DNA from: Alisma plantago-aquatica
Lineage: Eukaryota > Streptophyta > Magnoliopsida > Alismatales > Alismataceae
Assembly (NCBI GenBank): GCA_963693085.1
Contig: OY856412.1
Span: 1,065,219,744 to 1,065,283,743 of the forward strand
Reading direction: 5' to 3'
DNA: 64,000 bases
A program made the position numbers and the translations under genes. Under the pieces are notes generated by a model. That model was not told the DNA's origin. It was given only the letters and a program-made list of their open reading frames with translations, and searched no databases. Numbering within the stretch: position 1 is the stretch's first letter; every line of letters begins with the position of its first letter. This document shows, one piece after another, positions 35,004 to 46,756 of the stretch.

Positions 35004-36110
35004 ATGAGAAGATGGGCAACAACCTACTTGGTTCACTCAAACTAGAGGGAGGCGTCTCCATTTGTCCTCAAATCTTTGACGACACCAACTTCCTCTATTA
35101 GAAGAGGCGGATGTAGTTCTACATTCAAGGGATGAACTTTGATATGAGGAAGGTGATGATCACACCATACAAGGAGCCAACCAGAGCTGTTGTAACATGG
35201 ACTGAAGCTACTCTTAAGGAGGCTCAACTCAATGCAAAGGCCATTAGCATCCTCTACGCAGCCCTCACCCCCCGAAGTTCAACCAGATCTCATCTTGGGA
35301 CACCTCCTATGAGATTTGGGACAAGTTGTGCATCACATATGAAGTCACAAAGCAAGTCAAGGAGGAAAATATCTACAAGTTGAACAACCTCCTAGAGAAC
35401 TTCAAGATGGGTAAGAACGAAGGGATTGTGGAGATGTATTCAAGACTCGATGTCAACATCAATGGGTTGGCTACATTGGGCAACACTTTTGATAAAGGCA
35501 TCATAAAATCAAAGATCTTGAGAACACTTTCTAGGAGATGGGAGTCAAAGGTCACCTCCATTAAAGAAGTGAGGCACTTTGGTGACATCCCAACTAAAGA
35601 ACTCATTAGCAACCTTCTATCCAATGAGCCTAGAGTTAACAAGAAAGAAGAAGAAGCAAAGCAAGAAGAGAAGGAAGCCAAGAAGATCAAAGATAGTGAT
35701 TTTAAAGCACAAGTGGAGGTTGTCATCCTTCAACAACAACTTGCTTTCCGGTCTTCTCCCTCCACATCTAGTGAGGTGAAGGCCCTAGTGAGCATGAATC
35801 TAACTACATCAAGGGCAAGCACTTCAAGGGAAAGCATGCCTCCTCCTCCTCTACTCCGAGAAGCTACAAGTGTGGTCAAAAGGGGCACTACAAGAGTGAA
35901 TGCCCAAAGTCAAGAAAGTCATACCACAAGGAAAGCTCAAAGAAATAAGAGGAATACAAAAAGGAGAGAAAATACAAGAGGAAGGACAAGGAGAGGAAGA
36001 GACACAAGAATGCAACTCATGCGGCTTGGGAAGCTTCATCTTCAAGAAGCCCAAGCTCCAAAGAAGATGGAGAGTGCCAACTTGCTCTCATGACCTCTAC
36101 AAGTGAAGAT
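35004..36110 (+). pseudogene. gag: Sirevirus-like gag of element D
   Basis: The capsid domain is spread over three frames. YIQGMNFD near 35125 corresponds to the FIQGMNFD-type opening. NQISSWDTSYEIWDKLCITYE (about 35281-35343) and LRTLSRRWESKVTSI (about 35518-35565) follow the family order. Frame changes fall near the C-run at 35266-35273 and near 35780. A zinc knuckle at 35862-35905 reads SYKCGQKGHYKSEC, with Ser in place of the first Cys. The region 35640-35700 is a Lys/Glu-rich linker. The start codon is uncertain because the first 130 bases contain stops. Confidence 0.75.
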
Positions 36111-37058
36111 ATTAGTGAGGTAAGTAAGGTACGCGAGGTAAGATTGCATGAATTATCTAAGGAAGCAATTATTGACATGCTTATTTCTACCCATTCATCT
36201 TTTTCTAAATGTAAATCTAAAAGAAAATGGTTAGGAAAAATAATTGATGATCTTTATGCTAACCTTGAAATTCTTGAATTGAATGAAAAGAACAACCTTG
36301 AGAGTATTGATAATTTACAAGGGCAATACCTTGATCTTGAACTCCAATACAATGGAGTTGAAGTTGAGAATGGTATCTACCTTAAGAACATTGAGAATCT
36401 TAAGGAAGAAAACCAAAATTGCCTTAAAGAGCTTGATTTGCTTAAAACTGAAAATGTTGAATTGAAGTTGCTTATTGATGCTCGTAGAGAAGAGAAATAT
36501 GTCTATCTCAAAGAGATTCAAATGCTAAAATTTTAAGATTCGAAGCTACTTTGTCAAGTAAATAATCTATCTTCTAGACAATTGTTGCCATGTGTTAATG
36601 TTGCTTTCATATCTCTTGAAAAGGATTCATATCTTACTAAATATTTATGACTTGAGGCTGATCTTGTGCATGCTAGGGATGACATATCTAGTTTATCTTC
36701 TACTATTGTTTCTTTGAATGATGTTAACCATAGATTGAGAGCATCTCTATAGAAATTCCTTAAAGGGAAGAACTCCCTAAATGAAATCCTTGACTATTCT
36801 ACCAAACAAAGTGGTACTAGTGGTTTGAGATTTGTAGGGGGAGAATCAAAGGTCAAGAGAAAAACCAAAGGTAAGAAAAATAGCAAGGAGACCTCTTTCG
36901 TTGTAGGAGAGTCTTCAGACACTAAGAATCCTATGGTTTTCTCTCATTACAAATGTGATGATCATTATTGTACTTATTTTCCTTACAAGCCTAAGAAGAC
37001 CAACCCAAAGATGAAATGGGTCCCCAAGCTAACTTCAGATCCCAAAGTTTGAGTTGGG
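36111..37058 (+). pseudogene. Coiled-coil tail of gag / linker to protease
   Basis: One frame, also open across the zinc knuckle, reads on as a Leu/Glu/Asn-rich helix (to 36534) with heptad-like spacing: LELNEKNNLESIDNL, ENGIYLKNIENLKEE, ELDLLKTENVELKLL. After stops near 36534, 36648 and 36750 the same frame continues with KFLKGKNSLNEIL and GLRFVGGES, the segment that normally sits between the coil and the protease in Sireviruses. Self-association of gag is the likely role. Confidence 0.7.
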
Positions 37059-37088
37059 AACTGACACTCTCCTTTTTTGTAGGAAAAA

Positions 37089-37356
37089 AGTAGATGGATT
37101 TTTGATAGTGGCTGCACAAAGCACACGACCAGTGACATAAGCCATTTCAACAATTTCACTGAGAAAAAAGGAAGATCCATCACCTTTGGGGACAACAAGA
37201 AAGGTAAAGTCAAAGGTGAGGGTGATGTAGGTGAATCCTTGTGCATCAAGAATGTTATTTTATGGATGGCCTACATCACAATTTAATTAGTTTTAGTCAA
37301 CTTTGTGATAATGGTTACCTTGTGCTAGTTACCTCTTTTGAATGATTTATTCTAGA
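37089..37356 (+). pseudogene. pol: Copia protease of element D, cut by LINE-A
   Basis: WIFDSGCTKHTTSD at about 37095-37136 holds the aspartic protease motif (DSGC in copia). ITFGDNKKGKVKGEG follows. A one-base shift near 37260 precedes HHNLISFSQLCDNGYLV (37276-37326). The sequence then meets the LINE-A target site. Joined across the LINE, the frame continues directly into the GAG-pre-integrase domain at 43964. Confidence 0.85.
37341..37356. repeat. LINE-A target site duplication, left
   Basis: AATGATTTATTCTAGA, identical to 43948-43963. Confidence 0.95.
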
Positions 37357-37747
37357 TGGAAGGTCGGGCCGGAAAGACGCTCTGCTGGGGTTTTATGGCA
37401 GCGGGCGGTTAGCGTGCGATCCAAGGAAGATCCGGCCGTCCTCCGGCGGCGGCCGTCGACTTTCCCTCCAGGTGGGAACTCCGCCTTCCGGAGTCTCTTC
37501 TCACTATCCCTCCGGGTGGGCATTCCGCCGTCCGGAGTCTACCTCTTATCTTCTTTCTCTATGGGTCCTCGATCGGTGAAGGGTTCTCTTTAGCTTACGA
37601 GGTGATAGAAGGTGAGTACATCTGTGGTCTGTTAGGTGGAGAGAGATGCTTCAGTCTCCCCTTCTCATAAGGGTTACGAGGCAGAGCGTGCGTGAGCATC
37701 GCGCTCAATAGTACGTACTTGAACGTAGAGATAGGTTCACATCTTCT
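37357..37747 (+). promoter_or_regulatory. LINE-A 5' leader with 33 bp direct repeat
   Basis: GC-rich and CpG-rich, as is usual for a LINE internal promoter. A 33 bp segment (37464-37496) is repeated with four changes at 37508-37540. Both contain GGTGGG and CCGGAGTCT. The full 5' end seems present because the TSD abuts it. Confidence 0.6.
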
Positions 37748-39502
37748 ATGGTGCAACCAGAGACGATACTCCCGGATTTGAGGAATATCCTGGGATCGCC
37801 AACTCCCCACGCGACACGATCGGAAACCTATCGGTCTGGAGACCAGCCTTTATCTCGACAAGGAGAAGACGATCGTCGGGATGAGTTGAACGAGATGATT
37901 GGGCAGGGTTCTGGAGAGTCGGAGGCAGTGCCTCGATGGGAAGATGCAGGCTTTGTAGATGACAATAATGATGCTGAGAAGAAGGGAGAGATCAATATGG
38001 ATAATGGATATCCATCGAGGATTCAGAACAGTAGAGAGGAAGAACCTTCAGAAGTACATAGGGTGGCACATAGCAGAAACGACGAGGGGGCAGGAGCTGA
38101 TATGATTCCGAGGAACGTGGAACAACAGGAGACACCCCAACAACAGAAGCAGGCTGAGAAGCAATCGAGGAAGAATGATAGTTTTCCGAGGAAAGTGCAG
38201 TTGTACGGTGTGCCGCATGAAACTTATTTTAGATGTCTTGGGAGAGGACATTGGCAATCGCAATGTCAGAGAAGCAAGGTGTGTTATCAATGCCGCCGTC
38301 CTGGCCATGTTGCTGCGCGATGTCAGCAGGGTAGGATTCAACATCGAGCATCAGACTTGCAGTCCAACATGACGTTTCCACCTTTGCCGGCTCCACCGAT
38401 CAGTGTGCCTGTGAGGGGAGATCCTCAACACACACCGAAGAGGATATCTGTGGAGTTAGGGATGGATGATGATAAGAGATCTAGCAGAGATACAGCTTTG
38501 AAGTGAGCTATAGAGATTTCTTGGCCGAATAGTCTTTCATGGACAAAGATTCACCCGTTTCTCCGTAGATGGTGGCCTTCAGCTGAAGACATATATAGGA
38601 GCGCTAACAAGAGGGTGGTAGCGTTCTTTTCTTGTCCAGAAGAGGCGAAAGACATGGCTGACAAAGGGTTACCTTTGCTTCGAGGGTTGAAGATTAATAC
38701 AAGTCATATGAAACTGGGAGAGAGACACTGTAAGAAGGAATCCTTCTGGTTTTGGGTGATGGATATGCTGTTGTTTTGCAGGGATGATGAATCCGTGGAA
38801 GCTTTGATTAAACCTTTTGACAAGGTTGTTCGTATCTCTGATTGGCAGAGGGACAAGGATGACATATCTGGAATTCTAATACAAGTGGAGGCTTTTAGTG
38901 AAGACGTTCCGCAATTCATAAACCTTACTTATGGGAACAGAAGAAATGCAGTGCAATTAGGTATGGTGGCGAGGGGACCTGTGGGTGAAAGCAGGTTTAC
39001 CTTAACGGAACTAGGGATGGATCTTCAGATTCCTCAAGAGGAGTTGTATGGAGCTGAGAAGCAATAGGAGATTATCAACCCGGTGGATGAGGGAGCAGAG
39101 AAGACGAGGGAATCTAACACGACGGAATGTTTTGTGGAGAATGGTCCTCGTGCGATGGAAGATGATGGAAGGGAAGTAGGTGAAATACGTGACCTTTCAC
39201 CTAGAAGACAGTATCATAGAATTGATAATTCCCAGAGGAGACACATAGTAGATGAAGAAGGTAATAGAAGAATTCTTCATAACAGAAGGTTGGATGACTA
39301 CATCGATTTTGAGTTTGATAGAACATGCAGGGTTAGAAGGAATGAAAAAACAAGAGGGCGGCCGATCTTCAAATATCAAGATAGATATAGTTCTAATATG
39401 AGAATAAGAAGGGGAAGAGAATCCCTGGATAGAAGATTTTCTGATGATGACAAACATGGTTTTGATGAGTATAGTGAGGAAGATGGGTGGTTGAATAGTT
39501 GA
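37748..39502 (+). pseudogene. LINE-A ORF1 (zinc-knuckle RNA-binding protein)
   Basis: ORF1p of plant L1 elements binds the element RNA. One frame stays open from the ATG at 37748 to the TGA at 39500, about 585 codons, apart from TGA at 38504-38506 and TAG at 39065-39067. Each needs only a single change and the frame is kept through both. An acidic, Gln-rich N-terminal half leads to two CCHC knuckles at about 38228-38325: YFRCLGRGHWQSQC (first Cys is Tyr) and CYQCRRPGHVAARC (intact). A globular middle (38615-39060, LINTS, FWFWVMDMLLF, VVRISDWQRDKDDISG) and an Arg/Asp-rich tail follow. ORF2 starts 21 bases after the stop in the same frame. The start is the first ATG of the open frame. Confidence 0.85.
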
Positions 39503-39523
39503 TAGGCGACGCTGGGGTGAAGG

Positions 39524-42500
39524 ATGATTGGGTCTCATAGTTTAATGGATAGTACAACTATCTTTTGGAATATAAGAGGGGCTGCAAACAACCCAACTAG
39601 AAGGGTTTTGAGCAGGCTTTGTAGTAAGCTTAGATCTGCAATTGTATGTCTTTTTGAACCTTTCCTTCATGCGGAGGTAGCGGAGGAGTTGCTTGATATT
39701 GTTCGTCTGGACTGGGTAGTGGACAATGATGAAGAGGAGGGGAAGTTTTGGTGTTATGTTGATATGAACCTGAAGCCTATGGTGATAAAGAAGACCGATC
39801 AGCATATTACTTTCAGAGGAGAGAAAGGTGATGGTTCCTTTTTCTATGTCACTGCAGTGTATGCGAGTTGTGATGCTGTTAAACGAAGAAGCTTATGGGA
39901 TGATATTAGAGGCTTGGCGATGGACTTTGAAGATGACTGCTGGATGATTGCTGGGGATTTCAATATAGTGAGAAACCCTAGAGAAAAGAGAGGTGGAAAT
40001 GTCCCGGGGTATCAGGACATGTTTGATTTCAATGCTATGATTGCTGACAATTTGTTGAGTGAAGTTCGGTTTGATGGGAGTCGTTATACCTGGGTGAATA
40101 AATCCTCACACCCACTGTGTGGGAGAGATTGGATCGGGTGCTGATTAATGGAAGATGGGAGGGGGAGAGACCTTCTACTCGATCTATTCATCTTACAAGA
40201 TCGAGAGTTTTAGACCATTGTCCCATTGTTACTGTTCCTGGACAGCAGATATATGCAAAGAGGAAGAGCCACTTTACTTTTATGTCTTCGTGGCTTAGAG
40301 AGAACAGATGTTTAGATCTTATTGAACAAGCTTGGGGTGAAGAGGTGGTTGGACACCCATCTTTTATTTTCTGTCATAAGTTGAAGATGGTTAGAAAAAT
40401 CCTTCGTGATTGGAGTAAGAACACTATTGGAGATGTTAAACAGAGAATCAAAGATCTTGAGGACATTGTTTATACGACTCAGATGGCTTTTGATGAGAAC
40501 CCGGTCCCTATCAATGAGTTGAATTTAAAGATCGCTGAAGAGGAACTTAATCACCTGCTTGACATGGAGGAAAACCTATGGAGAGAGAGGGCAAGGATAA
40601 ATTGGCTTGAAGATGGTGAAAGAAATACTAGGTTCTATCATGCTGTGGTGAAGTGCAGAAGAAGACGTAGGTCCATTAGATCTGTGGTTCTACCATATGG
40701 TTCAATGGAATCGAACCCCACTGCCATAGCGGAGGAAGCTGCTCGACATTATGAAGGTTTGTTCAGAGATGGTGGAGATACTGATGATAGCGAGCTTATG
40801 CAGTTCATACAGTTTATCCCTGACGTCATATCATCAGACGACAGTTGCTCCCTTACGATGATTCCCACGGAGGAAGAGATCAGGAACACGATCAAAGAGA
40901 TGGACATTAACACGACGCCCGGGCCTGATGGTTTTACGTTACCGTTTTTCACAGAAGCTTGGAATGTGATAAAGTACGATTTCTTGGAGTTGGCCAAGCT
41001 TTCTTTCAAGGACAGGAGTGCCATAGAGGTATTTTCTGCAGTAGAATCCTTCTTATACCTAAGAATGATGATCCGAAGAACCTCGGGTCTAATTTCAGAC
41101 CGATCTCCATTGAAAATGTATCGCTGAGAATCCTTGCGAGAGTTCTTAGTAACAGGTTGGCTCCGCTGATGATGAAGATGATATCCCCCTTGCAAGGAGC
41201 TTTTATGAAGGGTACATACATCACACATCATATCCGCCTTGTGAAGGAGATCTCACATGACATTAATCAAGGGCAGGTTTCCCCTAATGCGATTGTGAAG
41301 TTCGATATGTCGAGAGCCTATGATAGAGTTGATTGGAAAGTGTTAGAAAAGTGCCTTTTTGCCTTCGGTTTCCTTCAATACGCCATTGATATCTGTATGA
41401 GTTTCTTTAGAAACACGTGGGCTACGGTCACAGTGGGTGATGAAACTGCAGGTTTCTTCAAGATTGAGAAAGGATTGAAGCAAGGTAATGCGATTTCTCC
41501 TTTTATGTTCATTATTTTTGAAGAACTGTTGAGCAGAAGAGTGAGTGAGATGACGACTAGACAACAACTCATAAGCTTTCATACTAGAGGAAATGCCATT
41601 GCTCCAACTCTCCTTCTTTATGCTGATGATGTTATTCTGTTCTTCAATGCGTCATCTAGTTCAGTTCTAGCTGTGAAAGAGGTGTTTACGTCGTATGAGA
41701 AAGCAACTGGGCAGATGATTAACAGAAGGAAATCATTTTGTATGGTAGGGGGTTCAGATACACATGATGCTTATGATATCGCGAGAGCTTTAGACATTGA
41801 TGGTTCAGTGAAATCTTTTGTGTATCTTGGGGTCCCTATTTCGAAAGGTAGAGCGAGACTTGATGATTTTGACTTTCTAGTTAAGAAGGTTAATACGAAG
41901 ATAGCTAACTGGAAGGCAAATTTGTTATCTTTTGTGGGCAGAAGAATCCTTATTAATCAGGTTCTGGCATCTATAACTGTATATACTGCTGCGGCTATTG
42001 GGATGCCTGCTGGGATTATGGACAGATTGGAAAGAAAGTTTTCTAGATTCTTGTGGGCGGACAGAAATAATAATGATCGTAGAGCATGGATTAGTTGGAA
42101 TAAGGTGGCGATACCCAAGGAGGAAGGAGGCATGGGTTTTGTACCTCTGAGAAGGTTGAATGAGGCGTTCCTTTCCAAAGCTTGCTGGGAAGTGATCAGT
42201 AGTAGTTCTCTTTGGGCGACATACTGCAGAGAGAAGTATTCAAACACTCGTACAGGCATATCCGAGTTGTATCCTCAGAACCTTAAGATTAGCAGTACGC
42301 CTTCACCTTTCTGGAACAAGCTGTGGGATGTCTTTCCTAAGGTTATGCCATACATTAGATGGTCTGTTGGTAGAGGAGAGATCAGTTTCTGGGATGTGAA
42401 GTGGTGTGAAGAAAGACTTGCTAGCCACGCCATTTATGCAAGTGATCGTAGACAACCGTTTATGGTTTATGATTTCTGGGAGGAGGAACAGGGATGGGAC

Positions 42501-43751
42501 TGGGACTCGTTGAGTCACATTGTGAATGACAGTGGTATGAAGCTCATCAAAGATGCGGGAATTTGGATTGATAATACAGATGACATCATGGTGTGGGGAC
42601 CGGATAGAAGAGGACTCTTTTCTCTGAGTTCAGCTAAGAAGATTCTGCAACCCACGAGAATAGAAGAGTGGAAAGAGCTGGGGATGATATGGAAGATAGA
42701 TTTCCTTAGAGCGAGTGCTCTGGTATGGAAGATAGCGAGAAAGGCTATTTCTACTAATGATAATATCAAGATGCAATGCTGTATTCCTATAGAATCTCGT
42801 TGTGTTTGCTGTGAGAGCCATCGAGAAGAAGATTCTAAGCATCTATTTTTTGACAGCCAGATTGCTACAAACCTTTGGTCGAAGTTCTCTGAGATAACAG
42901 GCTTGAATCCGCCGATGGACATAGGGTCTCTTGTCAAGATGTGTAACTTGGGTTTGAACAAGAGTTTGGATTTGTGTTTGGAAGGATACATTGCAATCCA
43001 GATTCCTCTATGCATTTGGAGAATTCATTGTGCAGCTCGTTTTGATGATAAAAAACGAGAGATCACAGTTGAATGGAAACAGGTGATCAATGCAGTTAAC
43101 AACAAGATGACGAAGAAGGTTTTCCCTTGCATCCGTGGCAGTGATTTATATGATAAGATGGAGGCAGAAGGTTTTGTACAGCCAGGGGTAGGAATGAAGG
43201 AGATCAGGCTGCTCAGATGGTCGAGACCTGATCTTTTTAACTTAAAGATGAACCTGACTTTTGGGAGAAACATCTGTGAGGACGGGAGTAGAAGGAGATG
43301 GACTGCAGGTATGGTGAGAAATCATAATGCAGAGATATGCATGATTTTCTTCTCCTGGTTGAATGCATGTGACTACAGTATGGCGTATATCCAAGCTGTA
43401 TTGGTTGGTCTGAAGATTGCGAGAGATAGATCGATCAGAATCTCAAGCATTGAGCTGGATGACCTCGACACTTACAACATTCTTTGGAAGAATAGCAAGG
43501 AACCATGGAAGATGCAAGCTCAAGGTAGAGCGGTGAGAGATGAGATGCATAGAGCGGGGATCTCTGGGTCAGTGGTTCAAAAGATGATCAACTCGATTCC
43601 AATGGCTGTGGAACGTTGGGGAAGCAGGTCTTCTGAGGTGATTGTCTCCACAGATGTTAGTAGAATGCCCAGAAAGATTCAAGGTATGGCAATTCTAGAA
43701 AAGAGAGGGATGCCTTATATCTATGTGAAGAAAAGGAGGATCGAGGTTTGA
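39524..43751 (+). pseudogene. LINE-A ORF2: endonuclease, reverse transcriptase, RNase H-like
   Basis: ORF2p nicks the target and copies the RNA there. The AP-type endonuclease spans about 39545-40230 (WNIRGAANN, LFEPFL, AVYASC, IAGDFNIV, RYTWVN, ERLDRVLIN, LDHCPIV). RT covers about 40900-41760 (TPGPDGF, SNFRPISIENV, VKFDMSRAYDRVDW, GLKQGNAISPFMF, active site LLYADDVILF at about 41617-41646, TGQMINRRKS). A zinc-ribbon-like CCESHREEDSKHLFF lies near 42805. The C-terminus (about 43255-43500: EDGSRRRWTAGMVRNHN, AYIQAVLVGLKIA, ELDDLDTYNIL) resembles the RNase H of some plant L1s, with Gln where the catalytic Glu is expected. Frameshifts near 40125 and 41030 divide about 1,400 otherwise open codons. 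Later segments lack true starts. Confidence 0.92.
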
Positions 43752-43947
43752 TGTTTCTTTGCTGTTCTTGTTGATGTTGTTGTTTTCTAGATGTTGTTTT
43801 TTGTTTAGGGTTATGGGTGTTTCAGTTGATGGTCTTTTGAGGGGGGAAAACCTGCGATTTTATAAGCAGGAGATGTAGTTTTGTTGATGATTTCGCCCAC
43901 AAGAGAGGGGTGGGATGAATAGAGAATCCTCTGGCTTAAACAAAAAA
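43752..43947 (+). other. LINE-A 3' UTR and A-rich end
   Basis: A T-rich stretch with GTTGATGTTGTTG phrases, then GAGAGGGGTGGGATGAATAG, ending CTTAAACAAAAAA before the TSD. There is no long poly(A); the tail is about eight bases. Confidence 0.75.
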
Positions 43948-43963
43948 AATGATTTATTCTAGA
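43948..43963. repeat. LINE-A target site duplication, right
   Basis: AATGATTTATTCTAGA. The last two A bases of the tail may overlap it. Confidence 0.95.
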
Positions 43964-45060
43964 TTCCTTCACCTACCAAGTTATATATAAGGGAACTAGA
44001 AGTGGTAATCTTTATGTTATTGTTCTTAACTATATTAAGCCTATGGTTGGTAGATGCCTAGTAGTCAACTCGAATGATATTTCTCTTTGGCACCAACGGC
44101 TTGGTCATGTAAATATACATTAATTAAAGAAATTGAGAAAAAAGAATTTGGTCAAGGGACCCCCTAAATTGGATTTTGAAAAGGATGAGGAATGCCAGCC
44201 TTGTACACAAGGAAAGAAAACCAAGTCCTCCTTCAAATCCAAACGAGTCCTTAGAACCAAGAGAGCTCTTGAGCTTCTTCATATTAATCTAGTTGGACCA
44301 ATAAGAACGTGATCACTTCATGGTTCCAAGTATTGCCTTGTTATTGCCGATGATTTTTCTAGATGTACTTTAACCTTCTTTCTCGTTTCCAAGAGTGATA
44401 CTCTTGATATTTTCTTGAGCTTTTGTAAACAATTTAAGAATGAAGCTTCTTGCAAAATTATTTCCATCTGTAGCGACCATGGGGGAGAATTTGAAAATGA
44501 GCTTTTTGAGCCTTTTTGTCAAGAATCGAGTTATGCACATAACATTTCTTCACCTCAGACACCTCAACAAAATGGGGTTGTAGAGAGTAATAATAGGTCT
44601 CTAAAGGAGATGGCTAGGACCATGCTTCTTTAGTGTGATACACCTAAGAAGTTTTGGGTTGAAGCTGTCAGTACCTCATGTTTTATGCAAAACTGTGTTT
44701 TTGCTCATCCTTTTCTAATGAAAATCCCCTATAAGTTATGGTGTGGTAGGAAGCCTTCTATTGAGTATTTCTACATTTTTATATGTCCTTGTTTCATTTT
44801 GAATACGAAAGATTCTCTCGACAAGTTTGATTCGAAATCTTTCAAGGATTCTTTCTTAGCTATAGCACTACTAGCAAGGCTTATAGAGTTTTTAATGTTG
44901 ATCTTGCTAAGGTAGAAGAATCTATTAATGTAAAGTTTATTGAGACTAACCCCTATATTCCCAAAGATATTGTTCCAAATCATGATGTTGCAGGTGAAGT
45001 AATTCCTATCCTTCAAGAACTCAACATCACCAAAAAGGGAGAAGAGGTGGCTGCTTAAGA
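43964..45060 (+). pseudogene. pol: Copia integrase of element D
   Basis: It starts with the GAG-pre-integrase domain (DISLWHQRLGHVN, about 44077-44115), then CQPCTQGKKTKSSFKSK. The catalytic triad is VIADDFSR (44341), ICSDHGGEF (44467) and PQQNGVVESNN (44562). Nonsense codons sit near 44120, 44310 and 44632, and the C-terminal part shifts frame near 44860. The catalytic residues survive but the protein cannot be made. Confidence 0.88.
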
Positions 45061-45209
45061 AGAAGACAAAGATGATGAAAAGAAGGATCCAACTCCATAG
45101 TTTTCAAAGAATCATCCAAAGGAGATTATTTTAGGGTCATCCATTTGAAAGAGTGAAGACGTGGGATGCACTCAATAAAGAACGGGCCAACAACACCTTC
45201 ATGTCACAA

Positions 45210-46160
45210 CTCGAGCATAAAGATGTCAAGGAACCTCTTGGGGATGAAGAATGGATCCTAGCTATGTAAGAGGAGATGGAGCAATTTGAGACAAACAATG
45301 TTTGGACCCTTGTGCCAAGACCAAGTGATAGAAAGATCATTGGCACCAAATGGGTCTATCACAACAAGCTAGATGAAAGTGGCAAATTGGTAAGGAACAA
45401 AGCAAGGTTAGTGGCTTAAGGCTAAAATCAATAGGAAGTTATTCATTTTGATGAAACATATGCACTTGTAGCTAGACTTGAGTCCATTCATACGTTGCTT
45501 TCCTTTGCTAGTTATAAAAACTTTCTTCTGTATCAAAGGGATGTTAAAAGTGTGTTTTTGAATGGTATAATTGAAGAGGAAGTGTATGTTGCACAACCTC
45601 CCATTTTTGAACATGACAATTGACCTAACCATATTTATTTGTTACAAAAAGCTCTCTATGGACTCAAATAAGAATCAAAGGCTTGGTAGAAGAAATTAAA
45701 GAACTTTTGTTAGATCATGGTTATATCATGGGCAAAGTGGATTCTACCTTGTTTCTAAAACACACATCTAACAATTTTCTTATCATTCAAACATATGTTG
45801 ATGATATCATTTTTGGAAGAACAAACCTTGGTATTTGCAAAGAATTTAGTGATCTTATGCAGAGTAATTCGATATGAGTATGATGGGTGAACTCTCATTT
45901 TTCCTCATCTTTCTAATCAAACAAACAAAAGATGGGAACTTCATCAATCAAGGAAAGTACACAACTGAACTACTTATGCGCTTTGGGATGGAGAACACGA
46001 AGTTGATGGAAACACCCATGTCAAACAATGCCAAACATGATAAAGATGAAGAAGGTAATAAGGTAGATGAGAAGCCCTATAGAGATATGATTGGATGTTT
46101 ACTTTACATAATTGCCTCTAGGTCGGATATAATGTTTAGTGTTGGCTTGTGTTCTTGATT
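45210..46160 (+). pseudogene. pol: Copia reverse transcriptase of element D
   Basis: Blocks in order: EEMEQFETNNVWTLVPRP and IGTKWVYHNKLDESG (45274-45380), HFDETYALVARLESI, YQRDVKSVFLNGIIEEEVY (45530-45590), KALYGLK, then TYVDDIIFG near 45791 with both active-site Asp residues. TKLMETPMSNN and YRDMIGCLLYI follow (to 46125). At least six nonsense codons and two shifts interrupt it. Confidence 0.88.
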
Positions 46161-46756
46161 TCAATAAAATCCTAAGAAATATCATCTTATACTATTAAGA
46201 GGATTTTAAGGTACTTAGTCAAAACTCTAAATTTTAGCTTATGGTATCCCAAGTTAAGGGACTTTATTCTTACAATTTATAGTGATGTTGATTATGCAGG
46301 GTGTTTGATTGATAGAAAGAGCACAAGTGACACTTGTTTCCTCCTAGGATCATGCTTGGTGTCTTGGTTCTCCAAGAAATAGAGCACCGTGGCATTATCA
46401 ACCACTGAGGCTGAGTACATTACATCCAGGAGTTGTTGTGCATAGGTCCTTTGGATGAAGCAAATGCTCCAAGACTTTAACATTCATTTTGATGCTTCTC
46501 CTATCTATTGTGATAATAATAGTGAAATTAACTTGTCTTAAAATCCTATATTTCACAGTATAGATAAACATATAGAGGTTCGCCATCACTTTCTTCATGA
46601 TCACATTGCCAAGAAGGATATCTATATCACTCGTGTGGACACGAAAAATCAGTTGGCGGACATTTTCACTAAACCTGTAGCTAGATAGCAATTTAATTTT
46701 ATTAGATCAAAATTGCTTGTTACCGCTTTGAATGAATATGATATTCCTTCTAGCTA
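46161..46756 (+). pseudogene. pol: Copia RNase H of element D
   Basis: DVDYAGCLIDRKSTSDTCF (about 46285-46340), STVALSTTEAEYI (46384-46425), YCDNNSEINLS (46507-46540), and the closing ITRVDTKNQLADIFTKP (46628-46676) follow the copia order, with stops near 46380, 46443, 46540 and 46686. Pol ends at about 46756. Confidence 0.87.

Larger units (their letters stand above)
37357..43947 (+). mobile_element. LINE-A: full-length L1-type LINE in element D
   Basis: A 6.6 kb non-LTR retrotransposon bounded by a perfect 16 bp TSD. It has a GC-rich 5' leader, ORF1 with zinc knuckles, ORF2 with endonuclease, RT and an RNase H-like tail, a short 3' UTR and a short A-rich end. Its base composition and long frames contrast with the decayed host element. 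Two nonsense codons in ORF1 and two frameshifts in ORF2 make it inactive. Confidence 0.95.
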
